A stretch of 64,000 nucleotides of DNA, taken from positions 1,504,474 to 1,568,473 of the forward strand of contig JAMKCF010000018.1 in NCBI GenBank assembly GCA_023634235.1, in the 5' to 3' direction. This DNA comes from Pisaster brevispinus (Eukaryota; Echinodermata; Asteroidea; Forcipulatida; Asteriidae). Shown piece after piece: positions 11,501-23,305 of the stretch. How positions within the stretch are numbered: the first letter of the stretch is position 1; each line of letters starts with the position of its first letter. The notes under the pieces are model-generated. The model made no database searches. It was not told where the DNA came from and saw only the letters and a list, made by a program, of their open reading frames with translations. A program made the translations under genes and the position numbers.

Positions 11501-14500
11501 TTATCTGATTTCAGCCCATTTTTGACCAAAAAGTAAGGGTTACCCCTTGTGATTTTATCTGATTTCAGCCCTTTTTTGACAAAAAAGTAAGGCTTACCCC
11601 TTGTGATTTTATCTGATTTCAGCCCATTTTTGACAAAAAAGTAAGGCTTACCCCTTGTGATTTTATTTGATTTCAACCCATTTTTGAAAAAAAGGCTAAC
11701 CCCTTGTGATTTTATCTACTTTCAGCCAATTTTTGACAAAAAAGTAAGGCTTACCCCTTGTGATTTTATCTGATTTCAGCCCATTTTTGACAAAAAAAGA
11801 AAGGCTTACCCCTTGTGATTTTTTCTGATTTCAGCCCATTTTTGACAAAAAAGCAAGGCTTACCCCTTGTGATTTTATCTGATTTCAGCCAATTTTTGTC
11901 AAAAAAGCAAGGCTTACCCCTTGTGATTTTTTCGGATTTCAACCCATTTTTGACAAAAAAGTAAGGCTTACCCCTTATGATTTTTTCTGATTTCAGCCCA
12001 TTTTTGACAAAAAAGCAAGGCTTACCCCTTGTGATTTTATCTGATTTCAGCCAATTTTTGTCAAAAAAGTAAGGCTTACCCCTTGTGATTTTTTTCTGAT
12101 TTCAACCCATTTTTGAAAAAAAAGGCTTACCCCTTGTGATTTTATCTACTTTCAGCCAATTTTTGACAAAAAAGTAAGGCTTACCCCTTGTGATTTATCT
12201 GATTTCAGCAAATTTTTGACAAAAAAGTAAGGCTTACCCCTTGAATTTTTTCTGATTTCAGCCCATTTTTGACAAAAAAGCAAGGCTTACCCCTTGTGAT
12301 TTTATCTGATTTCAGCCAATTTTTGACAAAAAAGTAAGGCTTACCCCTTGTGATTTTATATGATTTCAGCCCATTTTTGACAAAAAAGCAAGGCTTACCC
12401 CTTGTGATTTTATCTGATTTCAGCCCATTTTTGACAAAAAAGTAAGGCTTACCCCTTGTGATTTTATCTGATTTCAGCCCATTTTTGACAAAAAAAGAAA
12501 GGCTTACCCCTTGTGATTTTATCTGATTTCAGCCCATTTTTGACAAAAAAGTAAGGCTTACCCCTTGTGATTTTTTCTGATTTCAGCCCTTTTTTGACAA
12601 AAAAGTAAGGCTTACCCCTTGTGATTTTATCTGATTTCAGCCAATTTTTGACAAAAAAGTAAGGCTTACCCCTTGTGATTTTATCTGATTTCAGCCCATT
12701 TTTGACAAAAAAGCAAGGCTTACCCCTTGTGATTTTCCAGATTTCAGCCCAGTTTTGACAAGAAAGTAAGGCTTACCCCTTGTGATTTTATCTGATTTCA
12801 GCCAATTTTTGACAAAAAAGTAAGGCTTTCCCCTTGTGATTTTTTCTGATTTCAGCCCATTTTTTAAAAAAAAGCAAGACTTACCCCTTGTGATTTTATC
12901 TACTTTCAGCAAATTTTTGACAAAAAAGTAAGGCTTACCCCTTGTGATTTAATCTGATTTCAGCCCGTTTTTGACAAAAAAGTAAGGCTTACCCCTTGTG
13001 AATTTTTCTAATTTCAGCCCATTTTTGACAAAAAAGCAAGGCTTACCCCTTGTGATTTTATCTGATTTCATCCAATTTTTGACAAAAAAGTAAGGCTTAC
13101 CCCTTGTGATTTTATCTGATTTCAGCCCATTTTTAACAAAAAGGTAAGGCTTACCCCTTGTGATTTTTTTCTAATTTCAGCCCATTTTTGACAAAAAAGT
13201 AAGGCTTACCCCTTGTGATTTTATCTGATTTCAGCCAATTTTTGACAAAAAAGTAAGGCTACCCCTTATGATTTTTTCTGATTTCAGCCCATTTTTGACA
13301 AAAAAGCAAGGCTTACCCCTTGTGATTTTTTTTCTGATTTCAACCCATTTTTGAAAAAAAAGTAAGGCTTACCCCTTGTGATTTTTTTCTGATTTCAACC
13401 CATTTTTGAAAAAAAAGGCTTACCCCTTGTGATTTTATCTGATTTCAGCCAATTTTTGACAAAAAAGTAAGGCTTACCCCTTGTGATTTTATCTGATTTC
13501 AGCCCATTTTTGACAAAAAAGCAAGGCTTACCCCTTGTGATTTTCCAGATTTCAGCCCAGTTTTGACAAGAAAGTAAGGCTTACCCCTTGTGATTTTATC
13601 TGATTTCAGCCAATTTTTGAAAAAAAAGTAAGGTATACCCCTTGTGATTTTTTCTGATTTCAGCCCATTTTTGACAAAAAAGCAAGACTTACCCCTTCTG
13701 ATTTTATCTACTTTCAGCCAATTTTTGACAAAAAAAGTAAGGCTTACCCCTTGTGATTTTTTCTAATTTCAGCCCATTTTTGACAAAAAAGCAAGGCTTA
13801 CCCCTTGTGAATTTTTCTAATTTCAGCCCATTTTTGACAAAAAAGCAAGGCTTACCCCTTGTGAATTTTTCTAATTTCAGCCCATTTTAGACAAAAAAGC
13901 AAGGCTTACCCCTTGTGATTTAATCTGATTTCAGCCAATTTTTGACAAAAAAGTAAGGCTTACCCCTTGTGATTTTATCTGATTTCAGCCCATTTTTAAC
14001 AAAAAGGTAAGGTATACCCCTTGTGATTTTTTCTAATTTCAGCCCATTTTTGACAAAAAAGTAAGGCTTACCCCTTGTGATTTTATCTGATTTCAGCCCA
14101 TTTTTGACAAAAAAGCAAGGCTTACCCCTTGTGATTTTTTTCTGATTTCAACCCATTTTTGAAAAAAAGTAAGTCATACCCCTTGTGATTTTATCTACTT
14201 TCAGCCCATTTTTGACAAAAAAGTAAGGCTTACCCCTTGTGATTTTGTCTGATTTCAGCCAATTTTTGTCAAAAAAGCAAGGCTTACCCCTTGTGATTTT
14301 TTCGGATTTCAACCCATTTTTGACAAAAAAGTAAGGCTTACCCCTTATGATTTTTTCTGATTTCAGCCCATTTTTGACAAAAAAGCAAGGCTTACCCCTT
14401 GTGATTTTATCTGATTTCATCCAATTATTGACAAAAAAGTAAGGCTTACCCCTTGTGATTTTCCAGATTTCAGCCAATTTTTAACAAAAAGGTAAGGTAT

Positions 14501-16801
14501 ACCCCTTGTGATTTTTTCTAATTTCAGCCCATTTTTGACAAAAAAGTAAGGCTTACCCCTTGTGATTTTATCTGATTTCAGCCAATTTTTGACAAAAAAG
14601 TAAGGCTACCCCTTATGATTTTTTCTGATTTCAGCCCATTTTTGACAAAAAAGCAAGGCTTACCCCGTGTGATTTTTTTTCTGATTTCAACCCATTTTTG
14701 ACAAAAAAGGCTTACCCCTTGTGATTTTATCTGATTTCAGCCAATTTTTGACAAAAAAGTAAGGCTTACCCCCTTGTGATTTTATCTGATTTCAGCCCAT
14801 TTTTGACAAAAAAGCAAGGCTTACCCCTTGTGATTTTCAAGATTTCAGCCCAGTTTTGACAAGAAAGTAAGGCTTACCCCTTGTGATTTTATCTGATTTC
14901 AGCCAATTTTTGACAAAAAAGTAAGGCTTACCCCTTGTGATTTTTTCTGATTTCAGCCCATTTTTGAAAAAAAAGCAAGACTTACCCCTTCTGATTTTAT
15001 CTACTTTCAGCCAATTTTTGACAAAAAAAGTAAGGCTTACCCCTTGTGATTTTATCTGATTTCAGCCCGTTTTTGACAAAAAAGTAAGGCTTACCCCTTG
15101 TGATTTTTTTCTAATTTCAGCCCATTTTTGACAAAAAAGCAAGGCTTACCCCTTGTGAATTTTTCTAATTTCAGCCCATTTTAGACAAAAAAGCAAGGCT
15201 TACCCCTTGTGATTTTATCTGATTTCAGCCAATTTTTGACAAAAAAGTAAGGCTTACCCCTTGTGATTTTATCTACTTTCAGCCCATTTTTGACAAAAAA
15301 GTAAGGCTTACCCCTTGTGATTTTATCTGATTTCAGCCCATTTTTGACAAAAAAGCAAGGCTTACCCCTTGTGATTTTATCTACTTTCAGCCCATTTTTG
15401 ACAAAAAAGTAAGGCTTACCCCTTGTGATTTTATCTACTTTCAGCCCATTTTCGACAAAAAAGTAAGGCTTACCCCTTGTGATTTTATCTGATTTCAGCC
15501 CATTTTTGACAAAAAAGCAAGGCTTACCCCTTGTGATTTTTTTCTGATTTCAACCCATTTTTGAAAAAAAAGGCTTACCCCTTGTGATTTTATCTGATTT
15601 CAGCCAATTTTTGACAAAAAAGTAAGGCTTACCCCTTGTGATTTTATCTGATTTCAGCCCATTTTTGACAAAAAAGCAAGGCTTACCCCTTGTGATTTTA
15701 TCTGATTTCAGCCCATTTTTGACCAAAAAGTAAGGGTTACCCCTTGTGATTTTATCTGATTTCAGCCCTTTTTTGACAAAAAAGTAAGGCTTACCCCTTG
15801 TGATTTTATCTGATTTCAGCCCATTTTTGACAAAAAAGTAAGGCTTACCCCTTGTGATTTTATTTGATTTCAACCCATTTTTGAAAAAAAGGCTAACCCC
15901 TTGTGATTTTATCTACTTTCAGCCAATTTTTGACAAAAAAGTAAGGCTTACCCCTTGTGATTTTATCTGATTTCAGCCCATTTTTGACAAAAAAAGAAAG
16001 GCTTACCCCTTGTGATTTTTTCTGATTTCAGCCCATTTTTGACAAAAAAGCAAGGCTTACCCCTTGTGATTTTATCTGATTTCAGCCAATTTTTGTCAAA
16101 AAAGCAAGGCTTACCCCTTGTGATTTTTTCGGATTTCAACCCATTTTTGACAAAAAAGTAAGGCTTACCCCTTATGATTTTTTCTGATTTCAGCCCATTT
16201 TTGACAAAAAAGCAAGGCTTACCCCTTGTGATTTTATCTGATTTCAGCCAATTTTTGTCAAAAAAGTAAGGCTTACCCCTTGTGATTTTTTTCTGATTTC
16301 AACCCATTTTTGAAAAAAAAGGCTTACCCCTTGTGATTTTATCTACTTTCAGCCAATTTTTGACAAAAAAGTAAGGCTTACCCCTTGTGATTTATCTGAT
16401 TTCAGCAAATTTTTGACAAAAAAGTAAGGCTTACCCCTTGAATTTTTTCTGATTTCAGCCCATTTTTGACAAAAAAGCAAGGCTTACCCCTTGTGATTTT
16501 ATCTGATTTCAGCCAATTTTTGACAAAAAAGTAAGGCTTACCCCTTGTGATTTTATATGATTTCAGCCCATTTTTGACAAAAAAGCAAGGCTTACCCCTT
16601 GTGATTTTATCTGATTTCAGCCCATTTTTGACAAAAAAGTAAGGCTTACCCCTTGTGATTTTATCTGATTTCAGCCCATTTTTGACAAAAAAAGAAAGGC
16701 TTACCCCTTGTGATTTTATCTGATTTCAGCCCATTTTTGACAAAAAAGTAAGGCTTACCCCTTGTGATTTTTTCTGATTTCAGCCCTTTTTTGACAAAAA
16801 A
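8408..16801 (+). repeat. 4.2-kb higher-order tandem duplication in the satellite
   Basis: About 8,408-12,604 and 12,605-16,801 carry the same series of about 78 variant units in the same order, offset by 4,196 bp and, after one extra C near 14,770, by 4,197 bp. Every position I compared by eye was otherwise identical. A further partial echo of about six units lies at 16,868-17,035. Confidence 0.92.
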
Positions 16802-18000
16802 GTAAGGCTTACCCCTTGTGATTTTATCTGATTTCAGCCAATTTTTGACAAAAAAGTAAGGCTTACCCCTTGTGATTTTATATGATTTCAGCCCATTTTT
16901 GACAAAAAAGCAAGGCTTACCCCTTGTGATTTTATCTGATTTCAGCCCATTTTTGACAAAAAAGTAAGGCTTACCCCTTGTGATTTTATCTGATTTCAGC
17001 CCATTTTTGACAAAAAAAGAAAGGCTTACCCCTTGTGATTTTTTCTAATTTCAGCCCATTTTTGACCAAAAAGTAAGGGTTACCCCTTGTGATTTTATCT
17101 GATTTCAGCCCATTTTTGACAAAAAAGTAAGGCTTACCCCTTGTGATTTTATCTGATTTCAGCACATTTTTGACAAAAAAGTAAGGCTTACCCGTTGTGA
17201 TTTTATCTGATTTCAGCCCATTTTTGACAAAAAAAGAAAGGCTTACCCCTTGTGATTTTATCTGATTTCAGCCCATTTTTGACAAAAAAGTAAGGCTTAC
17301 CCCTTGTGATTTTTTCTAATTTCAGCCCATTTTTGACAAAAAAGCAAGGCTTACCCCTTGTGATTTTATCTGATTTCAGCCCATTTTTGACCAAAAAGTA
17401 AGGCTTACCCCTTGTGATTTTATCTGATTTCAGCAAATTTTTGACAAAAAAGTAAGGCTTACCCCTTGTGATTTTATCTGATTTCAGCCCATTTTTGACC
17501 AAAAAGCAAGGCTTACCCCTTGTGATATTATCTGATTTCAGCCCTTTTTTGACAAAAAAGTAAGGCTTACCCCTTGTGATTTTATCTGATTTCAGCAAAT
17601 TTTTGACAAAAAAGTAAGGCTTACCCCTTGTGATTTTATCTGATTTCAGCCCATTTTTGACAAAAAAGTAAGGCTAACCCCTTGTGATTTTATCTGATTT
17701 CAGCCCATTTTTGACAAAAAAGTAAGGCTTACCCCTTGTGATTTTATCTGATTTCAGCCCATTTTTGACAAAAAGCAAGGCTTACCCCTTGTGATTTTAT
17801 CTGATTTCAGCCCATTTTTGACAAAAAAGCAAGGCTTACCCCTTGTGATTTTATCTGATTTCAGCCCATTTTTGACAAAAAAGTAAGGCTTACCCCTTGT
17901 GATTTTATCTGATTTCAGCCAATTTTTGACAAAACAGCAAGGCTTACCTCTTGTGATTTTTCTGATTTTAACCCATTTTTGACAAAAAAGCAAGGTTAAT

Positions 18001-18419
18001 CCCTTGTGACTTTTCTTGAATTCAGCCTAGGAAAAAGTTGGCTTTATTAAAGTCTTTTTTTTATATAAAATTTCGACCCAATTTACAAAAGTGAAGACAA
18101 ATCTTGTGATTTGTCTTCAATTTCTACAACTTTGCTGTACTAATTCGTTGTATCTTACTTTTGATTGAAATCTTAAAGTATTAATATTAAGGGAAAAGGG
18201 TCATAAACAAATACCATTGAAAGAATGGTAAAAAAAATTGGTAACCTGTTCAAATTTATAAATAGCCTTATTCACCATTTCGCTTCCCCCAAAATTCAAT
18301 TTGGTAAAAAGAATACAAATTTATAATAAACATATTTTTAAAAACCGAGAATTATTTACTCTTACTGTGATTTCGGTCTGCGTAAAAAAAAAATAAATAA
18401 ATAAATAAATAAATTACAC
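18001..18419. other. AT-rich spacer between satellite and promoter
   Basis: Contains decaying satellite-like sequence at the start and an (AAAT)n tract at about 18,388-18,412. No gene is seen. Confidence 0.5.
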
Positions 18420-18610
18420 GGTAGGCCTTGTTTTCGTTAGTCGCACGATCCAGCGTTCTCATCAGGTGCGGCGCTGTGTGGGACGAGCAGGGGGACGAGC
18501 GAACATTCCCGGACGCCTGCCTCCTTCGCGCGGAAACCATTTTACACGCACGCGTGAAACTAAAAAGAAAGCGCGCACAAAAAAGTAACGCGCGTTAACG
18601 CAGCGCGGCA
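18420..18610. promoter_or_regulatory. CpG-rich promoter region
   Basis: After 12 kb of AT-rich satellite, base composition changes sharply to dense CpG (CGCGCG, GCGCGC, ACGCGCGTTAACGCAGCGCGG). It ends just upstream of a TATA-like box and about 310 bp before the start codon of the four-exon gene. This is the strongest promoter-like sequence in the window. Confidence 0.6.
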
Positions 18611-18621
18611 GTGGTGTTTGC

Positions 18622-18628
18622 TATATAT
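18622..18628 (+). promoter_or_regulatory. TATA-like box
   Basis: TATATAT directly downstream of the CpG-rich stretch. Transcription from about 18,650 would give a short 5' leader. GTAAG/GTGAGA at about 18,696-18,706 could be the donor of a noncoding first exon, with an acceptor near 18,796 (ATTTTGAG). That leader structure is inference. Confidence 0.4.
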
Positions 18629-18919
18629 GCGTGTAGTGCAATAAAAAGAGATGGTTTTTGAATCGCTGCAGTTTAAACTTTTACAGGATAACGGATGTAA
18701 GGTGAGAAATTTAAAACTGTAATCAGTAACATAGTTTTATCCATTTTACGTTATCCTATGTTATCCTCGCTTTCTGTTTGTGTATCCTTGATTTTGAGGA
18801 GGACTTTTGTGCTCGCTTCGGACGAGTCATTGAATCTGAGTGAAGAAAACGAAAAATCAGCTCCTCACTTTTGACTTGTCAATGTTCCATTCAAATAAAT
18901 AGATTTGTCTTCAACGTGA

Positions 18920-19383
18920 ATGACAGTGGTCGAGATCAATCCTACAAACGTTCCGTTCCCAAGTGAAGTTCTCAAATTCAAATACGTTAAATTATTTGAA
19001 AGACCAAAAGTGATGACCGAGTCAGAGGCGACAAATCCCAAGGGGAGATACTTTAAGGCGCTCATCACCGCCAAAAAGCAACCCAAGAAGACAACCACCA
19101 GATCCCTGGTCACCCTACAGCAAAGAAAACGCCGTCTATCCAAAGGTCACTCCGTGATCCCAAAAGGAGATGCTGTCCCCATCTGGGAAAATGCACCAAC
19201 AGGGGGCAAGCGTTCCCCTGACAAAAGCTCAGAAGATGTCCCAGCCGCTGCAGCTACGAGGGGAGGGGAAGAACGACCTATTGACACCCGTGTACGGGGA
19301 CTAGAAGCAGTGTGTGAGACCTCTAGATGTCCGAACAGAGTCAGTGGCGACGTGAGAAACTTGAGCAAGCTTTTATTTGAAGA
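18920..19383 (+). CDS. Unrecognised gene, exon 1
   Basis: Encodes residues 1-154 plus two bases of Glu155, beginning MTVVEINPTNVPFPSEVLKF. The stretch is rich in Lys/Arg with a possible nuclear-localisation cluster (QQRKRRLSK). ATG is the first in frame after an adjacent TGA. The donor is GAAGA/GTAAGT. A short TGTT microsatellite follows the donor. Confidence 0.82.
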
Positions 19384-22300
19384 GTAAGTCTGTTTGTTTG
19401 TTTGTTTGTTGGGGTGTTTGTCCGTTTATTTGTGAGCTTATTTAGATGAACTTCCCGACATGGGAATTTGGCAAAGCTGGCAACAACAAATCTCTCTCAT
19501 ACAAACATTGGTTTAACGTCTAAGTATGATTATTAGTTGCACAAATTGAAAGATATTTGATTCAGTAACTAGACGACAATACTTAATCTAGTCATTGTGA
19601 AATCAGCAGTTAGCTTGGCCGGTTTCCCACCCACAACCTTGTGAATGCGAGTCCTGCAGTCTAACCACTTGACCACGGTGACATAAGTCAATTAAACCCT
19701 ATAGCCCTAAAAGGACTCTCTTATTGTCTTGATTTCACTCCAACCCTAAGGAGGTCCACCTTACCACACCCTAGCTACTCCGTACTTTTTCATCTCTATT
19801 TGTGTGGATTCTCTCCAGAACGGTCAGTTCCTTGATGGAGATGAGTGGCAAGAATGAATGATTTTGATAGTATCCCACTAGAGCCCATTTTTGACAAAAA
19901 TCCTAGTCTTACCCTTATGATTTTATCAAATTTCAGCAAATTTTTGACAAAAATGCCAGACTTACCCTCTTTCGATCTTTCCTATTAAGCCTATTTAGAC
20001 ACAAATTGAAGGCTTGTGGTTTTATCTGATTTCAGGCCATTTTTGACCAAATGATGAGATGGTGTTCTTTCACAACCTGACAGCCCCAGATACCATGGTG
20101 GCCAAGGTTGTTGCAGTTACAATGCGTCTCCTCTTCCCAATACAAATGTCCCTGTAGATGCTGCCGAATGAGACAAAAATGTTCCTTTAACTTTCACATA
20201 TGACTGGTTTTCTTTAGGCAACAAAGAAACAAATTATACTTTCCAAATGTGAACTAATCAAAGACAAGATTCTTGGAGGTACTAAAACATGATATTTATT
20301 TCTACAAAATTTCCTTCAGAAATTTCACAGGATTCATTAAGAAGAGTGAACAAATTGAAGATGACACGGCCGCTATCATTCAGACAATCTTCAATGCCAA
20401 TGAAAGGCCTAAATTAGTAGCAGAGGAAGCCATGGCCACCCCAATCCCAAACCAACCCACCTCCAACACCGAACTGGTTCTGACCGGTGAAAGCCAGCCT
20501 GGCTCGGTTTGCTCTGCACAGTCAGATCCCACACAGCTCAACCAGACCACTGAGCACCAGAGAGTGCCGTATACTCCACTCGCACTTACCGGGAAACACC
20601 AAGCGTTCCTGCAGCTGGTGAAAGTCGAGAAGACAGAGGAGCCCCGCAAGAATGCAACACGAGCTGAGAGGAGATCGTTTAGACACCAAAAACCAGTTGG
20701 CACTCTGATGAGGCTGCCAAAAATATCATCTCTGCCAAGTACCGTGTTGCCAGGCGAAGCGAGAAAGGTTTTTGCAGGTAGGAGAGAAGGCGGACTCTCT
20801 TCGAAGATAGTCTGCTGTGGTATGACGAACCTGAATGGGTCAAGATCAAGGGGTGTATCTAAATCATCTGGATCGAAACAAGGTACAAGGCAACACTTTT
20901 GCAATTCTGTCCAAAACATCATGCCCAAACTTATAGTTACCTATATGAAGAACCAAGATGTCATTACAAATGTTTGCGACTTTCTAACTTTTATACCGAC
21001 GACTGTTTCTAAACCTAGATTATCAACCTCACTAGATGTGATCACTGACTGGCAAGAAAAGTTGCATTTCACTCAACAAAACTTGTAAAGTAAAATTTAA
21101 GTCTTCACAGCACAATCAGTGTTTTTAAATTTTTTAGATAATACAAGAACATAATTTTTTGGCATAAAACAAAAATCTTACTACTTACCTCTTTCCCAAG
21201 ATGAAGAGACTGGTCCCTCCATCCCCTACCCCTGCCCAAGCAACCTGACCATCATCCAACAGCGAGGATGCAACATTTCTACAAGAGCCTCCTCCCCAAT
21301 GCCATTGCCACGAAAACCCCTCCCACCAATCCGGAGACGACACCACTCAGACATCTGCACTGTCTGCCCGGAGGTCCAAGACTGGAAAGGTTTCGCCAGG
21401 AACTCAAGGTGGTATTTGAATCAGTCGGGCGAGCAGTGCTCTTGCAAGCAGGAGGACAGGGGTAGTACCTACGGAGGTGAGGAAGCTCAGGTGTCTGAGA
21501 TGCTGGTCTCTGATAAGGCAGAACTTGGTGAAGAGAGTAAAGAAGATCTTGGAAGAAAAAGAGACGAGGAGGGGACGGATGCCGAGGATACTGACAAGAA
21601 AACGAGGAGCAATGAGGACGAATCTGATTCTTGGTACCCAGAGAACAGCATTGCCGTTGAAGTGGTGGAGACTAGTGAGGCTGGAAAAGGTATGTTCCAC
21701 CAGTCAATAGTTTGGTACCTTGGGAGCTGATACTGTTCTGCTTCATCAAAGTTGTTGCTTTCGTTATCGCTTTGGAATCCCTCTACTTTCATCCTGCTTT
21801 CTCTCTGCCGAGATTCTTCAAGATTTCAAAATGAGACCTTGACCGTTATTTTAAACCTACTAGTTTGTCCTCCAGTGTTTCTATGTTGTCTCGATTCCAG
21901 AGTGGTGATGGTGCATTTTATTTATGATTCTTACCTTTCACAGCTCCAAATTAACAAGCAAACAATTTTGAGTAAATTTTACACTGATTTATCTGTTTGC
22001 TGATAAAATATTTTGTATACAGCACAAGATCAGGATCATACTCAAGTGAGCACAGGGTGTGAGGCTGTGTGGACTGCTCACTGTCCGTGGCTTGACGAGA
22101 CTTTACCAAATGACGACAAAGAAAATTCAAAGGAACCAAAACTAAAAATGTGGAAGCAAAACCTTCATGGGACAGAAGACATGCTTCAGGCAATGGCTTT
22201 CGAATGCGAGAACAAAACTGAATGCGACTTTGAAGACGACAGCACTCTACTCAAAGCAGTTCTCCTACGAAACCATACTTTGCACCATGGCATTCTGTCC

Positions 22301-23089
22301 GAGTTTGGTGACCTTGAGCCATCGGAGGTCAAAGGTCATACTGATGACAAAATTGGTGAATGCTCTGAGCTAACAAATTCGAAAAGGGGAAGAAACTCAG
22401 ACGATTGTAGTGTGCTACTGAACTTTTGCAACCGGCTTCTCCGAGATGGTGCAGGTTCAGAAAAAATTAGTAAGCCGACACACTCGTTGCAAGTACACAG
22501 ACAGGGGTCAGATCTGACATTGACCCCAAAGGCAGCTGTCATAATGACCTCTAGAGGGCAACAGAAGCTTGTAAACAGCAGCCTAGTAGCTGTTGGAAGA
22601 GGTCATACGGAGAGCCAAACCAAAACAGTCAAAAAAGAAACAGTCGCAACACATGACGATACAGGTTTTGGTGTACGGGAAGAGTCGGACGACGCCCTCC
22701 TCAAACAAGAAATGAAAAGGTACCTGCATTCTCTTCGCCATGACAACGCTAAAAAACTACACTGCCCTCATGGTCAGTCCTCCGCACGGAACATCAGCAT
22801 GAGAGTGCAAAATCTCACCGCTGCTAGACCGATCACAGCAGATGTGAACAACTCGAGACTGACGGAGCAAGTCACCAAGGCAGTTGGGTTTATCCCCATC
22901 CTCACCAAGGAAGAGTATGGGAGTCTCTGCAAGAAGACAAGCGGCCCTTCCCACAGGTTTCACAAAGCTCCCGCTATCCTTCCTCCAATCTCAGGAAACC
23001 CAAATGCGATGCTTCTTATTAAGAGATTCAACGGAGAGGTGAAGGGGATGCAGTTGCCAAAGCGGAAGGACAGGATGAACAAAAAATGA
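18920..23089 (+). CDS. Unrecognised four-exon gene, predicted 825-residue protein
   Basis: Gene-level entry. Four plus-strand segments with GT-AG introns join in consistent phase (464+458+489+1,067 nt = 826 codons with stop). I do not recognise the protein. The N-terminus is basic (QQRKRRLSKGH). The middle has CxxC at 360-363 and CxC at 387-389, which could bind zinc. Residues about 391-470 are strongly acidic, and the C-terminus is basic (LPKRKDRMNKK). The tetrapeptide LPPI occurs twice (348-351 and 790-793). There is no signal peptide, membrane segment or catalytic motif. The start at 18,920 is preceded directly by an in-frame TGA. An AATAAA lies 217 nt after the stop. The composition suggests a soluble, largely disordered, possibly nuclear protein, but this is inference. 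Confidence 0.82.
19615..19690 (-). mobile_element. tRNA-like SINE head fragment
   Basis: On the minus strand it reads CACCGTGGTCAAGTGGTTAG, then GGACTCGCATTCACAAGG and GTTGTGGGT. TGGTCAAGTGG is a good box A, while box B is incomplete. It sits inside intron 1 of the four-exon gene. Confidence 0.55.
19880..20060 (+). repeat. Diverged 54-bp satellite units inside an intron
   Basis: GCCCATTTTTGACAAAAATC, GATTTTATCAAATTTCAGC, AATTTTTGACAAAAATGCC and TTTTATCTGATTTCAGGCC are clear family members in the same orientation as the main array, about 1.9 kb beyond its end. Confidence 0.85.
20320..20777 (+). CDS. Unrecognised gene, exon 2
   Basis: Encodes residues 156-307: NFTGFIKKSEQIEDDTAAII and TIFNANERPKL, a likely helical start, then a long Ser/Thr/Gln-rich low-complexity part and a basic RAERRSFRHQK. 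Acceptor TTCCTTCAG completes the split Glu codon. The donor is TTTGCAG/GTAGGA, one base into the next codon. Confidence 0.82.
21201..21689 (+). CDS. Unrecognised gene, exon 3 (Cys pairs, acidic tract)
   Basis: Encodes residues 308-470. It opens DEETGPSIPYPCPSNLTIIQ and continues through PLPPIRRRHHSDICTVCPEV. C360-x2-C363 and C387-x-C389, with two His nearby, are a plausible metal site. A Glu/Asp/Lys-rich tail follows. Acceptor CCCAAG, donor GGAAAAG/GTATGT. An ATG inside the exon (21,299) is not the gene start, because the reading frame extends upstream to the acceptor. Confidence 0.8.
22023..23089 (+). CDS. Unrecognised gene, terminal exon 4
   Basis: Encodes residues 471-825, the longest exon. 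Acceptor TTGTATACAG. Most of it is polar and low-complexity. The last 70 residues look the most constrained: ITKEEYGSL-like (actual ILTKEEYGSLCKKTSG), then RFHKAPAILPPISGNPNAM, LLIKRFNGEVKG and MQLPKRKDRMNKK before TGA. Confidence 0.85.
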
Positions 23090-23305
23090 AGCTTGTCCTT
23101 GTGAGATCAGAAACTGACGAACAGATTACATACATTATACCTGAATTCAGTCTTGTCTCTAAACACAAAGAGAAAGTGTTGGAAAAATGTGTAATTTTTC
23201 ACAGATTTTGTTATCAAATTAAAGTTAATGATCACACCAAACACTCTTGTTACCATAGGAATAATTGTCAAAAGTTTATTCCGTTACACTTGCATCAAAA
23301 GTAAC

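Larger units (their letters stand above)
6438..18000 (+). repeat. Main 54-bp satellite array, roughly 210 units
   Basis: Head-to-tail units of TTTTATCTGATTTCAGCCCA, TTTTTGACAAAAAAGYAAGG, CTTACCCCTTGTGA. Units vary at a few positions: GTAAGG or GCAAGG, CCCA or CCAA, and TATCTGA, TTTCTGA or TATCTAC. Small indels occur mainly in the A and T runs. Higher-order duplications are present (see separate entries). Since 54 is 18x3, long open frames arise by chance on both strands; they lack start context and any recognisable domain. Confidence 0.97.
19384..20319 (+). other. Intron 1 of the four-exon gene, with satellite copies
   Basis: Holds a TGTT microsatellite, a minus-strand tRNA-like SINE head (about 19,615-19,690) and three to four diverged 54-bp satellite units (19,880-20,060). 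Confidence 0.75.

Noticed and set aside
6660..17993. Long minus-strand open frames with an 18-residue repeat (KITRGKPYFFVKNG)
   Set aside because: They follow only from the 54-bp (18x3) satellite unit; frames are broken by random indels, with no start context, domain or splice structure.
20380..20928. Minus-strand open frame of 182 codons
   Set aside because: It is antisense to exon 2 of the four-exon gene, whose splice phases support the plus strand.
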